Counted from the stretch's first letter, positions 16,212 through 26,273 are shown. The stretch: DNA of 64,000 nucleotides from Acinetobacter sp. ANC 3832 (GCF_002135415.1 NZ_NEGJ01000001.1:62001-126000); one strand, 5' to 3'. Notes: a model not told the origin generated them from the sequence alone. Translations and numbers: made by a program.

Positions 16212-18290
16212 TTAAAATGTAAAATTTACACCCATCACAAAATTACGACCGATTTGTGGAATGGTAGATAAAAAAGAACTGTGTTCATATACCGTTTCAT
16301 CTAATAAATTATTGGCATTAAAAAACACACGCGCTTCCTGTTTCCCTGACATTGGATGCTTATAAGCCACCCCAACATTGACCATATTATAACCCTGCGT
16401 ATCTGTTTCGTATGATGCAATATCATCTTGTTTAAACACATGTGCATACTCAGCTGAACCTGACCAATGATCATCAAATTCTGCATTTACTTTCGTTCCT
16501 AAGCGACCTGCGGGTACACGTGGGGCATTGTCTCCATCAATTTTACCTCGTACATAATCACCGAATACACCGACCTTATAAATAGGTGAAAACTGATAAG
16601 CAACTTCTGCTTCTGTGCCATAGAACTTCGCTTCATTTTGAGAATATTCAATCAAACGAAAGTTCTTATATTGATCTAAAGTCTTGGCATAAATGTAGTT
16701 ATCAAACCAGTTGTGATAAAGATGCACGTGATAACTGAGTTTTTCATCATCATAATGTAAGCCAAGCTCAACATTATTCGATTTTTCTTTGCTTAAATCT
16801 TCATTTCCTAGCTCATAAGTATTGGTCGCAAAATGTCCACCATCCGCATAAAGCTCTTGAGCTAAAGGTAAACGTTCTTGATGTGAACCGACCAATGACA
16901 GTTTATAGTTGGGTTTAAATTCCCAATTCACAGCCCCTGAATAAGAAAAAGCATTGCCATCAAAATCTTTTTGTGTGGAATCTATATCAATTTTTTGATG
17001 ATCTAAACGTGCACCTAGCTCAAAATGTAGATCATTCCATTGCTTATGTTCCAAACCGAAAACACTATATTTTTGAGTTTTATTGGGTGCCAAAATTGCT
17101 TCTTCACCCGTAATATCTAATTTTTGTTGACTGCCTTGCAAGCCCAGTACACCTTCCCAACCTGCAACAGGATTGTGAACCAACTCAATACGACCTTCAT
17201 AACCTTGACTGTTAAATGTCGTCATTGACGTGCCATCTTCAATTTCATCATGTTGATAATCGGTATAACTGGCTTGCACTCGCAGTTTTTTAAAGCCTGC
17301 AAAAGGATCATTCAATTCAGAGCGAAAATCATAACGCTCTGTTTTCAAATCAATCCATGGACCTGATTCTGCATGAGCATGTTCATCATCATGATCTGAA
17401 TGGTCGTCACCATCATCATGGTCACCACAATGCAAATGATCCCCATGAAGATGACAAGATTCATATTCATGACTATGTCCTGGTAAACCATATTGATCTT
17501 GACGGTTACTATAGGAAATGCCTGCAAAACCACGTTCACCAATCCACGACAATCCAATATTCACATTGTCTGAATTTGAAAATGTACTACCTACCCGACG
17601 TTCAGGTATTGAATGTGAATGATCGCCATGGTCTTCGGTCACAACATAATTCGGTGCAATATAATTATTTGCATCACGTGTCAAACCTTCTACACGTAAT
17701 GCAACATTGCTTCCCAATCCAATTGTTAATCCTCCATTTGCCAATGTCTCGTCATTGCCTGTGTTATAGCGAATACCAACATTACCTTCATAACCATTTT
17801 CAGGCATTTGAGTCGGAATTTTAGTATCCGTAACATTAATTAGACCACCAACGGAACCTGCACCATACAACAAAGTAGAAGGACCACGTATGACTTCAAT
17901 GTTCTGTGCCAATTGTGGGTCAATCGTGACAGCATGATCAGGTGATAGACTTGAAACATCCATGGTTTCAGTTCCATTTTGAGTCACTTTAACCCGTGCA
18001 CCTTCTTGCCCACGAATCACAGGTCGGCTTGAACCTGCCCCAAAACTATTAGAACGAATCCCCAATTCATCTTTAAGAACCTCACCTAGCGTTGTGCCCA
18101 CTTGTTGTAATTTTTCACTAGAAACTGTTTGATCTACCACACCAAAATCAACATTTGATTGTTCTAAGGGATGTGCACTAAAAGTAAGTGTTCCTAGTTT
18201 TTGTATTTGATCATTTGTATCTTCAGCCCAGATTGATGTTGAAACAATGGCTAAAATGGAGAGTGTCAAAACACTTTTAGAAAAAGACAT
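16212..18290 (-). CDS. znuD: ZnuD-like TonB-dependent outer-membrane zinc receptor
   Basis: A TonB-dependent receptor of about 690 residues. It has a signal peptide (MSFSKSVLTLSILAIVSTSIWA), an N-terminal plug with RPVIRGQEGARVKV and EVIRGPSTLLYGAGSVGGLINV, then a 22-strand-type barrel ending in phenylalanine (GVNFTF). An extracellular loop near residues 272-308 is packed with His and Asp and has CHLHGDHLHCGDHDD. A shorter HGDHSHS lies near residue 224. These are typical zinc-capture loops of ZnuD. I chose the ATG at 18290 over a TTG at 18302. A perfect Zur palindrome 30 bases upstream supports zinc-starvation control. Confidence 0.9.
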   Translation of the reverse strand: MSFSKSVLTLSILAIVSTSIWAEDTNDQIQKLGTLTFSAHPLEQSNVDFGVVDQTVSSEKLQQVGTTLGEVLKDELGIRSNSFGAGSSRPVIRGQEGARVKVTQNGTETMDVSSLSPDHAVTIDPQLAQNIEVIRGPSTLLYGAGSVGGLINVTDTKIPTQMPENGYEGNVGIRYNTGNDETLANGGLTIGLGSNVALRVEGLTRDANNYIAPNYVVTEDHGDHSHSIPERRVGSTFSNSDNVNIGLSWIGERGFAGISYSNRQDQYGLPGHSHEYESCHLHGDHLHCGDHDDGDDHSDHDDEHAHAESGPWIDLKTERYDFRSELNDPFAGFKKLRVQASYTDYQHDEIEDGTSMTTFNSQGYEGRIELVHNPVAGWEGVLGLQGSQQKLDITGEEAILAPNKTQKYSVFGLEHKQWNDLHFELGARLDHQKIDIDSTQKDFDGNAFSYSGAVNWEFKPNYKLSLVGSHQERLPLAQELYADGGHFATNTYELGNEDLSKEKSNNVELGLHYDDEKLSYHVHLYHNWFDNYIYAKTLDQYKNFRLIEYSQNEAKFYGTEAEVAYQFSPIYKVGVFGDYVRGKIDGDNAPRVPAGRLGTKVNAEFDDHWSGSAEYAHVFKQDDIASYETDTQGYNMVNVGVAYKHPMSGKQEARVFFNANNLLDETVYEHSSFLSTIPQIGRNFVMGVNFTF

Positions 18291-18319
18291 GCGGGCTCTC
18301 AAAGCTCAATATTTTGAAT

Positions 18320-18338
18320 AATGTTATATTATAACATT
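18320..18338. promoter_or_regulatory. Zur operator (zinc uptake regulator box)
   Basis: AATGTTATATTATAACATT is a perfect 9-1-9 palindrome and matches the known gammaproteobacterial Zur consensus GTTATAnTATAAC with its AAT/ATT flanks. It sits in the divergent region between znuD and the DUF4184-type gene at 18427, close enough to znuD to overlap its promoter. Zn-loaded Zur would repress znuD; an effect on the divergent gene is possible but unproved. Confidence 0.88.
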
Positions 18339-18426
18339 TCATTTAATTTGCAATAAAAAACACACCTGAACTCTTTTTTATTTAAACTATTAGTCACTAT
18401 ACTTGTTTTTTGATGTTAAATTTTTA

Positions 18427-19191
18427 ATGCCTTTTACACTTTCCCATACTGTTCTTGCTCCTCCACTTGCCAAACTGACAGGTCACCGCTTACCGATTGC
18501 TGCTTTAGCCATTGGTACAATGACACCTGATTTATATCGAATTTTGGTCAAAACAGAAATTTATTTGAATCATCAATGGAAAGGCATTATCTACCCCGAC
18601 TTAGTGGTTGGATTGTTATTTTGCTTTTTATGGTATTGCTTATACCGTCCCTTTCTTTTTCAGCTTTTGGGCTTAAAGAAAAAGCTGAATATTCATTCTT
18701 TACGATCATTCTGTACCTTTATCATCAGTATGCTGATTGCCATTATCATTGGTACAGCAACACATATTATTTGGGATGGACTCACTCATTTAGATTTCAG
18801 AACTTTCGCATTTTCTAATTTTCTGGCTCAGCCTGTTACCTTATTTAGCCATAGCTATCCAATGCATCGAGTACTACAAATCGGTACTTCTGCTTTAGCA
18901 CTCCCCTTTATCGGTTGGATGGCTATTCATTATTATTCTCAATATAAGCAAGGAAATACTGTTAACTTTAAGCTCATTAAATTTGCGATGGCATTATTTT
19001 CAGGCTCTTTTATTGTTGGTTGTTGCAGCTACCTATACATCGCAAAACAGACAGGTTTCTATCCTCCCAATACAGATCTTTATACTTTCATTGGATTCTT
19101 TATGAAAAGCTTTACACGAGGTTCAATCCTCTGTTTTAGCTTAGGTTGTATTCTATTTTTTATTTTAAATCGTCAGCAATATTTTGATTAA
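18427..19191 (+). CDS. DUF4184-type integral membrane protein
   Basis: A 254-residue membrane protein starting MPFTLSHTVLAPPLAKLTGHRLPIAALAIGTMTPDL, the typical N-terminus of the DUF4184 family and similar to the beginning of membrane-bound hydrolases of the YdjM kind. It has about six hydrophobic segments and conserved His/Asp positions (H7, D33, HIIWDGLTH near residue 116) that could form a metal site facing the membrane. I used the ATG at 18427; a TTG at 18403 would add eight residues. The function is unknown. It diverges from znuD across the Zur box, so a zinc link should be considered. Confidence 0.75.
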   Translation: MPFTLSHTVLAPPLAKLTGHRLPIAALAIGTMTPDLYRILVKTEIYLNHQWKGIIYPDLVVGLLFCFLWYCLYRPFLFQLLGLKKKLNIHSLRSFCTFIISMLIAIIIGTATHIIWDGLTHLDFRTFAFSNFLAQPVTLFSHSYPMHRVLQIGTSALALPFIGWMAIHYYSQYKQGNTVNFKLIKFAMALFSGSFIVGCCSYLYIAKQTGFYPPNTDLYTFIGFFMKSFTRGSILCFSLGCILFFILNRQQYFD

Positions 19192-19385
19192 TGTCTGATT
19201 TTAGATATTACTTTTAATACTTCATTTCCGCTTTGTTATTCTCATCCATATTGAAAATGCACTGTTTTTGACACTGCTTCTTGTGACTCACCGCTCAAAG
19301 AGGCATAATCCATCATTACATTTAAAGGCGGTACGCTGTTTACGTATACGCTTTCCTTAACCCATATAGTTGGATGTTTTACGCT

Positions 19386-21176
19386 ATGATGCGAACTCAT
19401 TACTGCGGTTCTTTAACCGAAGCCCAAATTGATCAAACAGTAACATTATGCGGTTGGGTACATCGTCGCCGTGACCATGGTGGTGTAATTTTCCTTGATA
19501 TGCGTGACCGTGACGGTCTCGTTCAAGTGGTTATCGATCCAGATACCCCAGAAGCATTTGCAACTGCAGACAAATCACGTTCAGAATTCGTATTAAAAAT
19601 TACAGGTCGTGTACGTCGTCGCTATGAAGGCACAGAAAATGCCAACATTACCAGTGGTCAAATTGAAGTTTTAGGTAAAGAAATTGAAGTTCTTGCAGCT
19701 TCTGAAACCCCGCCATTCCCATTGAATGATGAAAATACTAATATTTCTGAAGAAGTACGTTTGAAATATCGTTTCCTTGATATTCGTCGTCCTGAAATGT
19801 TAGATCGTTTACGTTTCCGTTCGAAATTAACCAATCTTATTCGTAACTATTTTGAAGACAATGGTTTCTTAGACGTCGAAACACCAATTTTGACACGTGC
19901 AACACCTGAAGGTGCACGCGACTATTTAGTCCCTAGTCGTGTTTCTAACGGTAGCTTCTATGCACTTCCACAATCACCACAATTATTCAAACAGTTGTTG
20001 ATGGTGGGCGGTATCGATCGTTATTACCAAATTGCTAAATGTTTCCGTGACGAAGATTTACGTGCGGATCGTCAGCCTGAATTTACCCAAATCGACGTTG
20101 AAACATCGTTCATGAGTGACGATGACATTATGGATTTGATGGAAACTTTAACGATTAAAATGTTCAAAGAACTTTTAAATGTGAATTTCGACAAATTCCC
20201 ACGCATGACCTATAACGACGCAATGCGTGATTATGCATCTGACAAGCCAGATATGCGTATTCCTTTGAAATTGGTTGACGTTGCAGACATGATGCAAGAC
20301 GTTGAGTTCAAAGTATTCGCAGGTCCTGCTAAAGATCCTAAAGGTCGTATCGTTGCACTTCGTGTACCGGGTGCAGGTGCGCTTCCACGTAGCCAAATTG
20401 ACGAATACACTAAATTCGTTGGTATCTACGGTGCAAAAGGTTTGGCTTATATCAAAGTCAATGAACTTGAAAAAGGCATTGAAGGTCTTCAATCTCCAAT
20501 CGTTAAATTCATCGAGCCAATCGTACTTGATTTGTTGAAACGTGTTGGCGCTGAAAATGGCGACATCGTATTCTTCGGTGCAGATAAAGCCAAAGTTGTA
20601 AACGATGCAATGGGTGCTTTACGTATCAAAGTCGGTCACGACATGAAACTTGCGACTTGCGAGTGGGCACCTCTTTGGGTGGTTGACTTCCCAATGTTCG
20701 AAGAAACTGATGATGGCAAATGGACATCTGTACATCACCCATTCACGCTACCAAAATCAAGCGTTGAAGAAGTGAAAAGCAATCCAGGTGCTGCGCTTTC
20801 TGTGGCATATGACATGGTATTGAATGGTACTGAAGTAGGCGGTGGTTCACTGCGTATCTTCAACCTAGAAATGCAACAAGCTATTTTTGCAGCTTTGGGT
20901 ATTTCTGAAGAAGAAGCTGAAGAGAAATTTAGTTTCCTACTGAATGCTTTACGTTATGGCGCGCCTCCGCATGGTGGCTTGGCATTTGGTCTTGACCGTC
21001 TTGTGATGTTGATGACAGGTGCTTCTTCTATTCGTGACGTCATTGCATTCCCGAAAACCAAAACTGCTGAATGTCCATTGACTCAAGCACCTGCACCAGT
21101 TGAACCAAATCAATTGCGTGACCTTGGTATTCGTTTACGTGAAAAACCTAAAACTGAAGAAACAAAACAAGTTTAA
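19386..21176 (+). CDS. aspS: Aspartyl-tRNA synthetase
   Basis: A class II aminoacyl-tRNA synthetase that charges tRNA-Asp. The N-terminal OB-fold anticodon-binding domain is visible as [25 protein letters not shown]. The class II core has motif 2 ([25 protein letters not shown], about residues 216-240). The bacterial insertion (GAD) domain follows, and motif 3 is [12 protein letters not shown] near the C-terminus. The length of about 596 residues is normal. The double ATG (19386/19389) before RTHYCGSL marks the start; a TTG four codons earlier is less likely. This gene is the conserved right flank of the outer-core sugar locus in Acinetobacter. Confidence 0.97.
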   Translation: MMRTHYCGSLTEAQIDQTVTLCGWVHRRRDHGGVIFLDMRDRDGLVQVVIDPDTPEAFATADKSRSEFVLKITGRVRRRYEGTENANITSGQIEVLGKEIEVLAASETPPFPLNDENTNISEEVRLKYRFLDIRRPEMLDRLRFRSKLTNLIRNYFEDNGFLDVETPILTRATPEGARDYLVPSRVSNGSFYALPQSPQLFKQLLMVGGIDRYYQIAKCFRDEDLRADRQPEFTQIDVETSFMSDDDIMDLMETLTIKMFKELLNVNFDKFPRMTYNDAMRDYASDKPDMRIPLKLVDVADMMQDVEFKVFAGPAKDPKGRIVALRVPGAGALPRSQIDEYTKFVGIYGAKGLAYIKVNELEKGIEGLQSPIVKFIEPIVLDLLKRVGAENGDIVFFGADKAKVVNDAMGALRIKVGHDMKLATCEWAPLWVVDFPMFEETDDGKWTSVHHPFTLPKSSVEEVKSNPGAALSVAYDMVLNGTEVGGGSLRIFNLEMQQAIFAALGISEEEAEEKFSFLLNALRYGAPPHGGLAFGLDRLVMLMTGASSIRDVIAFPKTKTAECPLTQAPAPVEPNQLRDLGIRLREKPKTEETKQV

Positions 21177-21207
21177 TTTCAAATTTAATGTTGAATTAAG
21201 TTAATTA

Positions 21208-21238
21208 AGAGACTCTGCTTATGCAGGGTCTTTTTTTA
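21208..21238 (+). terminator. Rho-independent terminator after aspS
   Basis: AAGAGACTCTGC pairs with GCAGGGTCTTT around a TTAT loop, followed by seven T residues, about 35 bases after the aspS stop. Confidence 0.85.
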
Positions 21239-21711
21239 ATAGTACTTAAATAAGTTTCTTTCCTAAAACAGAATTATTTTTCATGAGAATAGAAAAATAG
21301 AGAAGTTCTGAATGGCTATACAAGATGACTCATAAAATCAGTGCTAAATAAAAAATAACTCAAGCAAGTGCTGTATTTTGATTTTTTTTGATAGTTGAAT
21401 ATATCTAGTTATGATATATCATCTATTCGTTTTTAAATTAATGAATAATTAGAGTTAGTTATACATTAAAATAGGTGTTTCCTTTTTATTAAAGTATAGA
21501 TTTATTGCATCATTCTTTTATATTTCTTTGCATGAAAAAATTAAAAGATCATGAATATTAATGCAAGATATCTGATGATTTGGTTTTATATAGATAAAAT
21601 ATATTGCTAACATCACTTCAATATTAATCTAATACGTTTCTATCCTTCTAGTCTTATCCCCATATTTTGTGCTTAAGAATCTGATCTCATATTTATTGCT
21701 TAAACATTACT
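21239..21711. other. AT-rich non-coding region
   Basis: About 470 bases between the aspS terminator and the acyltransferase gene. I see no convincing coding frame. The stretch is strongly AT-rich and contains a TTAATGCAAGATATC segment (about 21559-21573) that resembles the right arm of the hairpin element at 16175-16185. It presumably holds the promoter for the acyltransferase gene. No tRNA or recognisable riboswitch is visible. Confidence 0.4.
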
Positions 21712-22632
21712 GTGATCAATCTTTCTAAAGTTTTCTCTCACCATCTTTATGATGATCTATCCTTTATGTATTTTATTCTTAAAGTTATCGCACTGCTCCC
21801 GCTTTCTCTATTGCAGTTATTTGCCACTTGGGTAGCTCTATTTCTAAGTTGCTATAACTCATCGATGAAACGGATTACGACGATTAACATACAATTGGCT
21901 TATCCTGATTTAGATGACGTCAGTCAAAAAGACTTAGTGAAGCAAAGCCTAAAAAGCCAATGTATGACTTATCTTGAATTTGTGAAATGTTGGGGTACAC
22001 CTGCTGAATACAGTCTTAATCTACTGAAGCAGATTCATGGTGAACAATACTTTATTGATGCGCTTGCCAATAAAAGAGGCATTATTGTTGTCGTGCCACA
22101 CTTAGGCTGCTGGGAGTTACTGAATGCTTGGTTAAATAAATATACAGCCCCTGTCATAATGTACAAACCAAGCAAAATGAAAGGCTTTAATCGCTATATG
22201 TTAGAAGCCCGTCAACAATTCAATGCAACACTTGTTCCAACAGATGATAGTGGCGTCCGTGCTATTTTCAAACACCTCAAACAAGGTGGCTTAACGGTGA
22301 TCCTACCTGATCATCTTCCAAAACCATCAGGTGGTATTTATTCACAATTTTTTGGGCAAAACACCCTTTCCAGTACACTGGTCTCTAAATTAGCGAATAA
22401 GACACAATGCAATGTGATTGGCTTAAGCTGCATTCGCAATGATGATAAAAGTAGTTTTACTGTACATTGCACGACATTATCTTCAGACATTCTTGCTAAA
22501 GATTTACAACTCTCTGTTGATACGCTCAACCAAGAAATGCAAAATATGATTAATATCGCACCTGAACAATATATCTGGTCCTATAAACGTTTTAGAAATG
22601 TTGAAGGACAAGACAGTATTTATAATAAGTAA
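21712..22632 (+). CDS. Lysophospholipid/lipid A-type acyltransferase (LpxL/HtrB family)
   Basis: A 306-residue inner-membrane acyltransferase of the LPLAT/HtrB type. An N-terminal hydrophobic helix (FILKVIALLPLSLLQLFATWVALFL) is followed by the HX4E catalytic motif HLGCWE, then YKPSKMKGFN and the LPDHLPKPSGG substrate loop. Relatives transfer a secondary fatty acyl chain to Kdo-lipid A or related lipids. Its place directly beside the outer-core locus fits a lipid A or LOS role. The start is GTG at 21712; an ATG at 21766 just before the membrane helix is an alternative. Which acylation step it performs cannot be decided from sequence. Confidence 0.82.
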   Translation: MINLSKVFSHHLYDDLSFMYFILKVIALLPLSLLQLFATWVALFLSCYNSSMKRITTINIQLAYPDLDDVSQKDLVKQSLKSQCMTYLEFVKCWGTPAEYSLNLLKQIHGEQYFIDALANKRGIIVVVPHLGCWELLNAWLNKYTAPVIMYKPSKMKGFNRYMLEARQQFNATLVPTDDSGVRAIFKHLKQGGLTVILPDHLPKPSGGIYSQFFGQNTLSSTLVSKLANKTQCNVIGLSCIRNDDKSSFTVHCTTLSSDILAKDLQLSVDTLNQEMQNMINIAPEQYIWSYKRFRNVEGQDSIYNK

Positions 22633-22674
22633 AGCCTATATATTTCCTAAAACTATAAATGAGTTCTATTCATT

Positions 22675-22704
22675 AAGCCTCTGAAGTAAAGGCTTTTATG
22701 TTTT
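22675..22704 (+). terminator. Weak terminator-like hairpin
   Basis: AAGCCT and AGGCTT form a short stem with a TTTTATGTTTT tail about 40 bases after the acyltransferase stop. The stem is only six pairs, so this is a tentative call. Confidence 0.4.
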
Positions 22705-22859
22705 AGAAAAGAAAAAAGAGTGTTCTCGCTTCTATAAGATTTCTATCGATGAATGATCAAATTTGATTTCACATTCGATATTGCATCATTTTTATTGAAT
22801 TGAGATAAGTTCTCAATAATGGCATAATAGTGCGGTTCATTTTATAGGTATATTACCAC

Positions 22860-23081
22860 ATGGCTATGCGTCCCGATGTTCGTCGTCATACGATTGTTCT
22901 TATTGCATTTGCAATTATTCAATGGGGTTTCATGCGCTATATTATTAGCCATCAAGTATTCAACCTAGATACTTCAGATCGTATTTTGTACTTTTGCTTA
23001 AGCAGTTTTGGCGGTGCATTTATGATTTTTGGCGCACTGATTTATATGATTATTAAGGGTAATGCTGACCAGCCATCATAG
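22860..23081 (+). CDS. Small two-helix membrane protein, unknown function
   Basis: A 73-residue protein with two predicted membrane segments (about residues 11-30 and 41-63) and a charged N-terminus, MAMRPDVRRHT. I do not recognise the family. TAGGT lies about ten bases before the ATG, which is not strong. The composition is typical of a real short membrane protein rather than a chance frame. It ends 50 bases before the converging pyruvyl transferase-like gene. It may be a conserved Acinetobacter orphan or belong to the outer-core locus boundary. Confidence 0.6.
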   Translation: MAMRPDVRRHTIVLIAFAIIQWGFMRYIISHQVFNLDTSDRILYFCLSSFGGAFMIFGALIYMIIKGNADQPS

Positions 23082-23131
23082 TTGTTAGATATTTAGCATA
23101 GATAAAATTCAATAATTGGTATTTTATCGAT

Positions 23132-24013
23132 TCAAACCCTATCTCTAACGATTGGACAACTATCTAGAAGTGCATTTAAAGAATATTTATAATCACTTCT
23201 ACGTGCCAATGAACTAATTTTTAATACGTTTTCTTCGGTAATTTCAGCTAATTCTAAATGATAATTAGCAATTTCTTGCTGTTCGTGTAGTGTGGAAAAA
23301 AAGTCTTCAAATTTAAAGTTATCACCCTCTAACTTATTTTCTGCAACAGTTAACCATACCCAAGGTACACCATAGGCTTGTGCAACAATTAAGCCATGTA
23401 AGGAAGTAGAAATACAAATATCTGAATTTACAATTTGATCAATAACATTCAATAAAGGATCTCCGACCTTAATCAAATCTATTTTTTCTGAACTATCGAG
23501 TGAAGTAAAATAATCAAAATGAGAAAAATGTGGGCATAAACTTACTTTGGGCGTCCTTAATGTTTTCTGAGGTTTATAGAAATAAGGTAATAATAATGCA
23601 GGATCGCCAAATATTTGAGGAATATCAAGATCAGTTAAATTTTTAAGCTCTTGAAATGTTTTTAATCCACGAACAGCATGAACCTCTCCAACAAAACGAT
23701 TTATTTTTCGACACCGCTTACGATGAGGAGCTTTAATTAAACCACTCCCCCATATTTTTGCTTGGGGAAACTCTTGATCAATATGTTCAATAATTGAACC
23801 TACTGAAAAAATTGCATGTTCTTTAGAAGCACCTTTTACATTAATAATCGGTCGATCTGTTATTTTTGCTAATAGATAAGGACCAATCCAATCACCAAAG
23901 TTAGGGATTTCATCCCACCAGTAGGTATAGATTGGTTGTTTTTCCACAAATTGACCATTGTTATCTAATTGATAGGTAATACACTTTGGAGGTTCTTTAA
24001 AAAAAAATGACAT
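23132..24013 (-). CDS. Polysaccharide pyruvyl transferase-family protein
   Basis: A 293-residue soluble protein with the pattern of the polysaccharide pyruvyl transferase fold: NFGDWIGPYLLAKI near the N-terminus, IFSVGSIIEH and KIWGSGLI, then VHAVRGLKT, FGDPALLLPYF and a C-terminal CISTSLHGLIVAQAYGVPWVWL. Members transfer pyruvate ketals from phosphoenolpyruvate to sugars, and some relatives act as glycosyltransferases. In this position it would decorate the LOS outer core. It runs leftward, alone, on the aspS side of the locus. The promoter should lie in the AT-rich gap to its right. Confidence 0.82.
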   Translation of the reverse strand: MSFFFKEPPKCITYQLDNNGQFVEKQPIYTYWWDEIPNFGDWIGPYLLAKITDRPIINVKGASKEHAIFSVGSIIEHIDQEFPQAKIWGSGLIKAPHRKRCRKINRFVGEVHAVRGLKTFQELKNLTDLDIPQIFGDPALLLPYFYKPQKTLRTPKVSLCPHFSHFDYFTSLDSSEKIDLIKVGDPLLNVIDQIVNSDICISTSLHGLIVAQAYGVPWVWLTVAENKLEGDNFKFEDFFSTLHEQQEIANYHLELAEITEENVLKISSLARRSDYKYSLNALLDSCPIVRDRV

Positions 24014-24316
24014 TGTTCACCCCCTATAAATGATAATCTAGAGATTACAACCCATCACCCACCATCTCAAGTTAAACTATTGATTATTATAATAATAAAA
24101 CAGAAACAAACAATAAGTAAAAACTAAATTCATTAATCCTCCATAATTCAAATTATCACATTGTGATACTTTTCTAATTTTCACATTAAAATTATAAAAA
24201 ACCATTTGTTCCATTTCTAATCAAACTACTAAAAATAATATTTAAAATTAAAAAAACAGGCAAAGTTATATTAAAATTATCCAATAATCTTCCAATTATT
24301 TTTCGAGTTTTTTTAG
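24014..24316. other. AT-rich divergent intergenic region
   Basis: About 300 bases between the divergent pyruvyl transferase-like and Caps_synth-like genes, made largely of A/T runs. No coding frame or recognisable RNA is visible. It probably carries both promoters. Its composition is even more AT-rich than that of the surrounding genome, which fits imported cell-surface sugar genes. Confidence 0.4.
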
Positions 24317-25258
24317 ATGGGCTTAAGAAAAACCACAAGGAAAGCATTTAGAATGCTTTCTTTCAATTTAAGATTTTATAAGAATATTAGATCTAAAAAC
24401 TTAGAGCCAAATAACTTTGCTCATGAAATTATTTTAAATCCAAAAGATAAATCGTATAATGTATCTATTCCTAAAATCATTTGGATGTACTGGGACTCAG
24501 AGATACCGGCTATTGTTCTAAGTTGTTTTAATCAAATTCAAAAGCTGAATCCCACTTATGAAATAAACTTTCTAAATAAAGAAAATATTTCAAACTATTG
24601 TGATTATGATTTTTCTCAATTTAATAATTTAACTCCACAACAGTATTCTGACTTATTAAGATTTCATCTTCTCTACCATCATGGTGGGTTATGGCTAGAT
24701 GCAAGTATTATTACTTATTCTAATTTAGATTGGATTCTTGATATCTGTAAAAAAAATAAGACCTCAGCATTTGGTTATTATAGAGCGGCTAATGTAACAA
24801 TACATGAGTTTCCAGTTATTGAGAATTGGCTTTTAGCATCAGAAAAAGGGAATATTTTCTTTAAAGAATGGCTGGATGAGCTAGGTAATGCATTAAAGAT
24901 AGGTGTAAAATTATATATTTCCAATATAAAAAAAAATTTAATTAATCCAAATGATTACTTCCAAAAAATAGGAGCATTAGAGTATTTAATTGCATATGTC
25001 GTTTGTCAAAAAGTTATGCGGAAAATACCAATTAGTATTTCTCTCATAAACTGTGACCAAAATGCATTTTTTTATCAAAACATAGACCTTAAATGTAATT
25101 TATATTTTATTGAATCTCTTGTATTAAAGGAAAAACCTTCTTGCATGCCACATTTAATTAAGCTAATAGGATCGGATCGAAAATTAATTACCCCCTACTT
25201 TCTAAAGAAAAAGTTTAAAAAAAATTCTCTTTTAGACTTCGATGATTCAGAGTGTTGA
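24317..25258 (+). CDS. Capsular polysaccharide synthesis-type glycosyltransferase (DXD sugar-binding)
   Basis: A 313-residue protein of the Caps_synth/OCH1-like family. The core reads IPKIIWMYWDSEIPAIVLSCF (sugar-nucleotide binding start) and YSDLLRFHLLYHHGGLWLDASII. The latter contains the YGGxxxDxD-like metal and donor site, here HHGGLWLDAS with only one clear Asp. Relatives are cytoplasmic transferases that add hexoses to surface glycans. The gene is markedly more AT-rich than its neighbours and favours A/T third bases, suggesting recent lateral acquisition. It is the only gene of the locus with such composition. Donor and acceptor are unknown. Confidence 0.78.
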   Translation: MGLRKTTRKAFRMLSFNLRFYKNIRSKNLEPNNFAHEIILNPKDKSYNVSIPKIIWMYWDSEIPAIVLSCFNQIQKLNPTYEINFLNKENISNYCDYDFSQFNNLTPQQYSDLLRFHLLYHHGGLWLDASIITYSNLDWILDICKKNKTSAFGYYRAANVTIHEFPVIENWLLASEKGNIFFKEWLDELGNALKIGVKLYISNIKKNLINPNDYFQKIGALEYLIAYVVCQKVMRKIPISISLINCDQNAFFYQNIDLKCNLYFIESLVLKEKPSCMPHLIKLIGSDRKLITPYFLKKKFKKNSLLDFDDSEC

Positions 25259-25511
25259 AATTGATTCAACATAGTTTTCTAGAATTTTTAATTATACACT
25301 AACAGTCACTGTTATTTATTTGTGTACTTCCTATATAAAAATTTCCAGCCTTAAACTTTAAAAATATTCGTTAAAGCATTAAGTATATATCTGAATGCTT
25401 AATTTTATGAAATTACTCAGCCTACATTGTATATATAAATAACGATGCTAACGTAAGACTTCTCTTGTTCACTCTAAGTAAAATTTTTGCATAAATCTAA
25501 AAGACAATATT

Positions 25512-26273
25512 CTATTTAAAATACTGTTTGTTCGAAAACTTAGCTAGATTTTTCGTCAAACCTTGACCATATTTACTTTGGGGAATATCTTTGGAAATTG
25601 CACGTTCAGCTTCAATTGCACTCAACTGTAAATTTTTTTCGCCCATTTCAATTTCAGGATGATCAACAATATAAGTCATCAGAATATGAGATTGATCATT
25701 AAAATCAAATAAATATCCCCAGTCATCTGCTTTTCGCATTGGTTGATGATAGTTAATTAATGTACGTGCCATTTCACGATCAACAATATAGGCAAAGGCA
25801 TAATTTACACGATGATAAAAATCAGGAACAACTTCTAGGATTTTTTGATTCAAAAAGTCTTCTTCTTTAAATTTCCCTCTTATCTTCAAACACTCTTTCA
25901 TTTGAATACCACCTAGACTAAAAAGAGTATTTCTGGATAAGTTAATTCTTTTTATTTCATCCTCTATAGTTTGTAACGAAAAATCTGTAGGTAAAATAGC
26001 ATCATCTTCAAAAATTAATGCGTAATCATCCTCTGTTTGAAGAAATATATTCAATGCTTGAATATGCGACAACGTACACCCTAACTCCCCAGGTGTTAAT
26101 GGCTTCGAGCGCCCCTTTACCGCTTGTTCAAAATATTGTTTTGCGGAAAGCTCACCACCTTTAATCCCTATTTTTTTAAAAGGGAGCTGACCATTTTGAA
26201 AAAAAGGCTGACCCAAAAACTTACATAATCGAGGAGAGTTTTCATCTTCAATACTAATAATAAAAACTTGCAT
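25512..26273 (-). CDS. Glycosyltransferase family 25 protein
   Basis: A 253-residue GT25-type LOS/LPS transferase. It has the N-terminal MQVFIISIEDENSPRL, then LTPGELGCTLSHIQALN (a strong GT25 signature), and YALIFEDDAILP with the acidic metal and donor motif. The C-terminal part has KADDWGYLFDFN. Known members, such as the Neisseria and Haemophilus LOS galactosyltransferases, add galactose or glucose to the outer core. It runs leftward, diverging from the propeller protein at 26352. The sugar donor cannot be predicted safely. Confidence 0.88.
   Translation of the reverse strand: MQVFIISIEDENSPRLCKFLGQPFFQNGQLPFKKIGIKGGELSAKQYFEQAVKGRSKPLTPGELGCTLSHIQALNIFLQTEDDYALIFEDDAILPTDFSLQTIEDEIKRINLSRNTLFSLGGIQMKECLKIRGKFKEEDFLNQKILEVVPDFYHRVNYAFAYIVDREMARTLINYHQPMRKADDWGYLFDFNDQSHILMTYIVDHPEIEMGEKNLQLSAIEAERAISKDIPQSKYGQGLTKNLAKFSNKQYFK

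Noticed and set aside
17357..17824. A 155-residue His-rich open frame opposite znuD
   Set aside because: It is the antisense shadow of the His/Asp-rich loop; GAT/CAT codons read backwards give more His and Asp codons. No ribosome site or family match.
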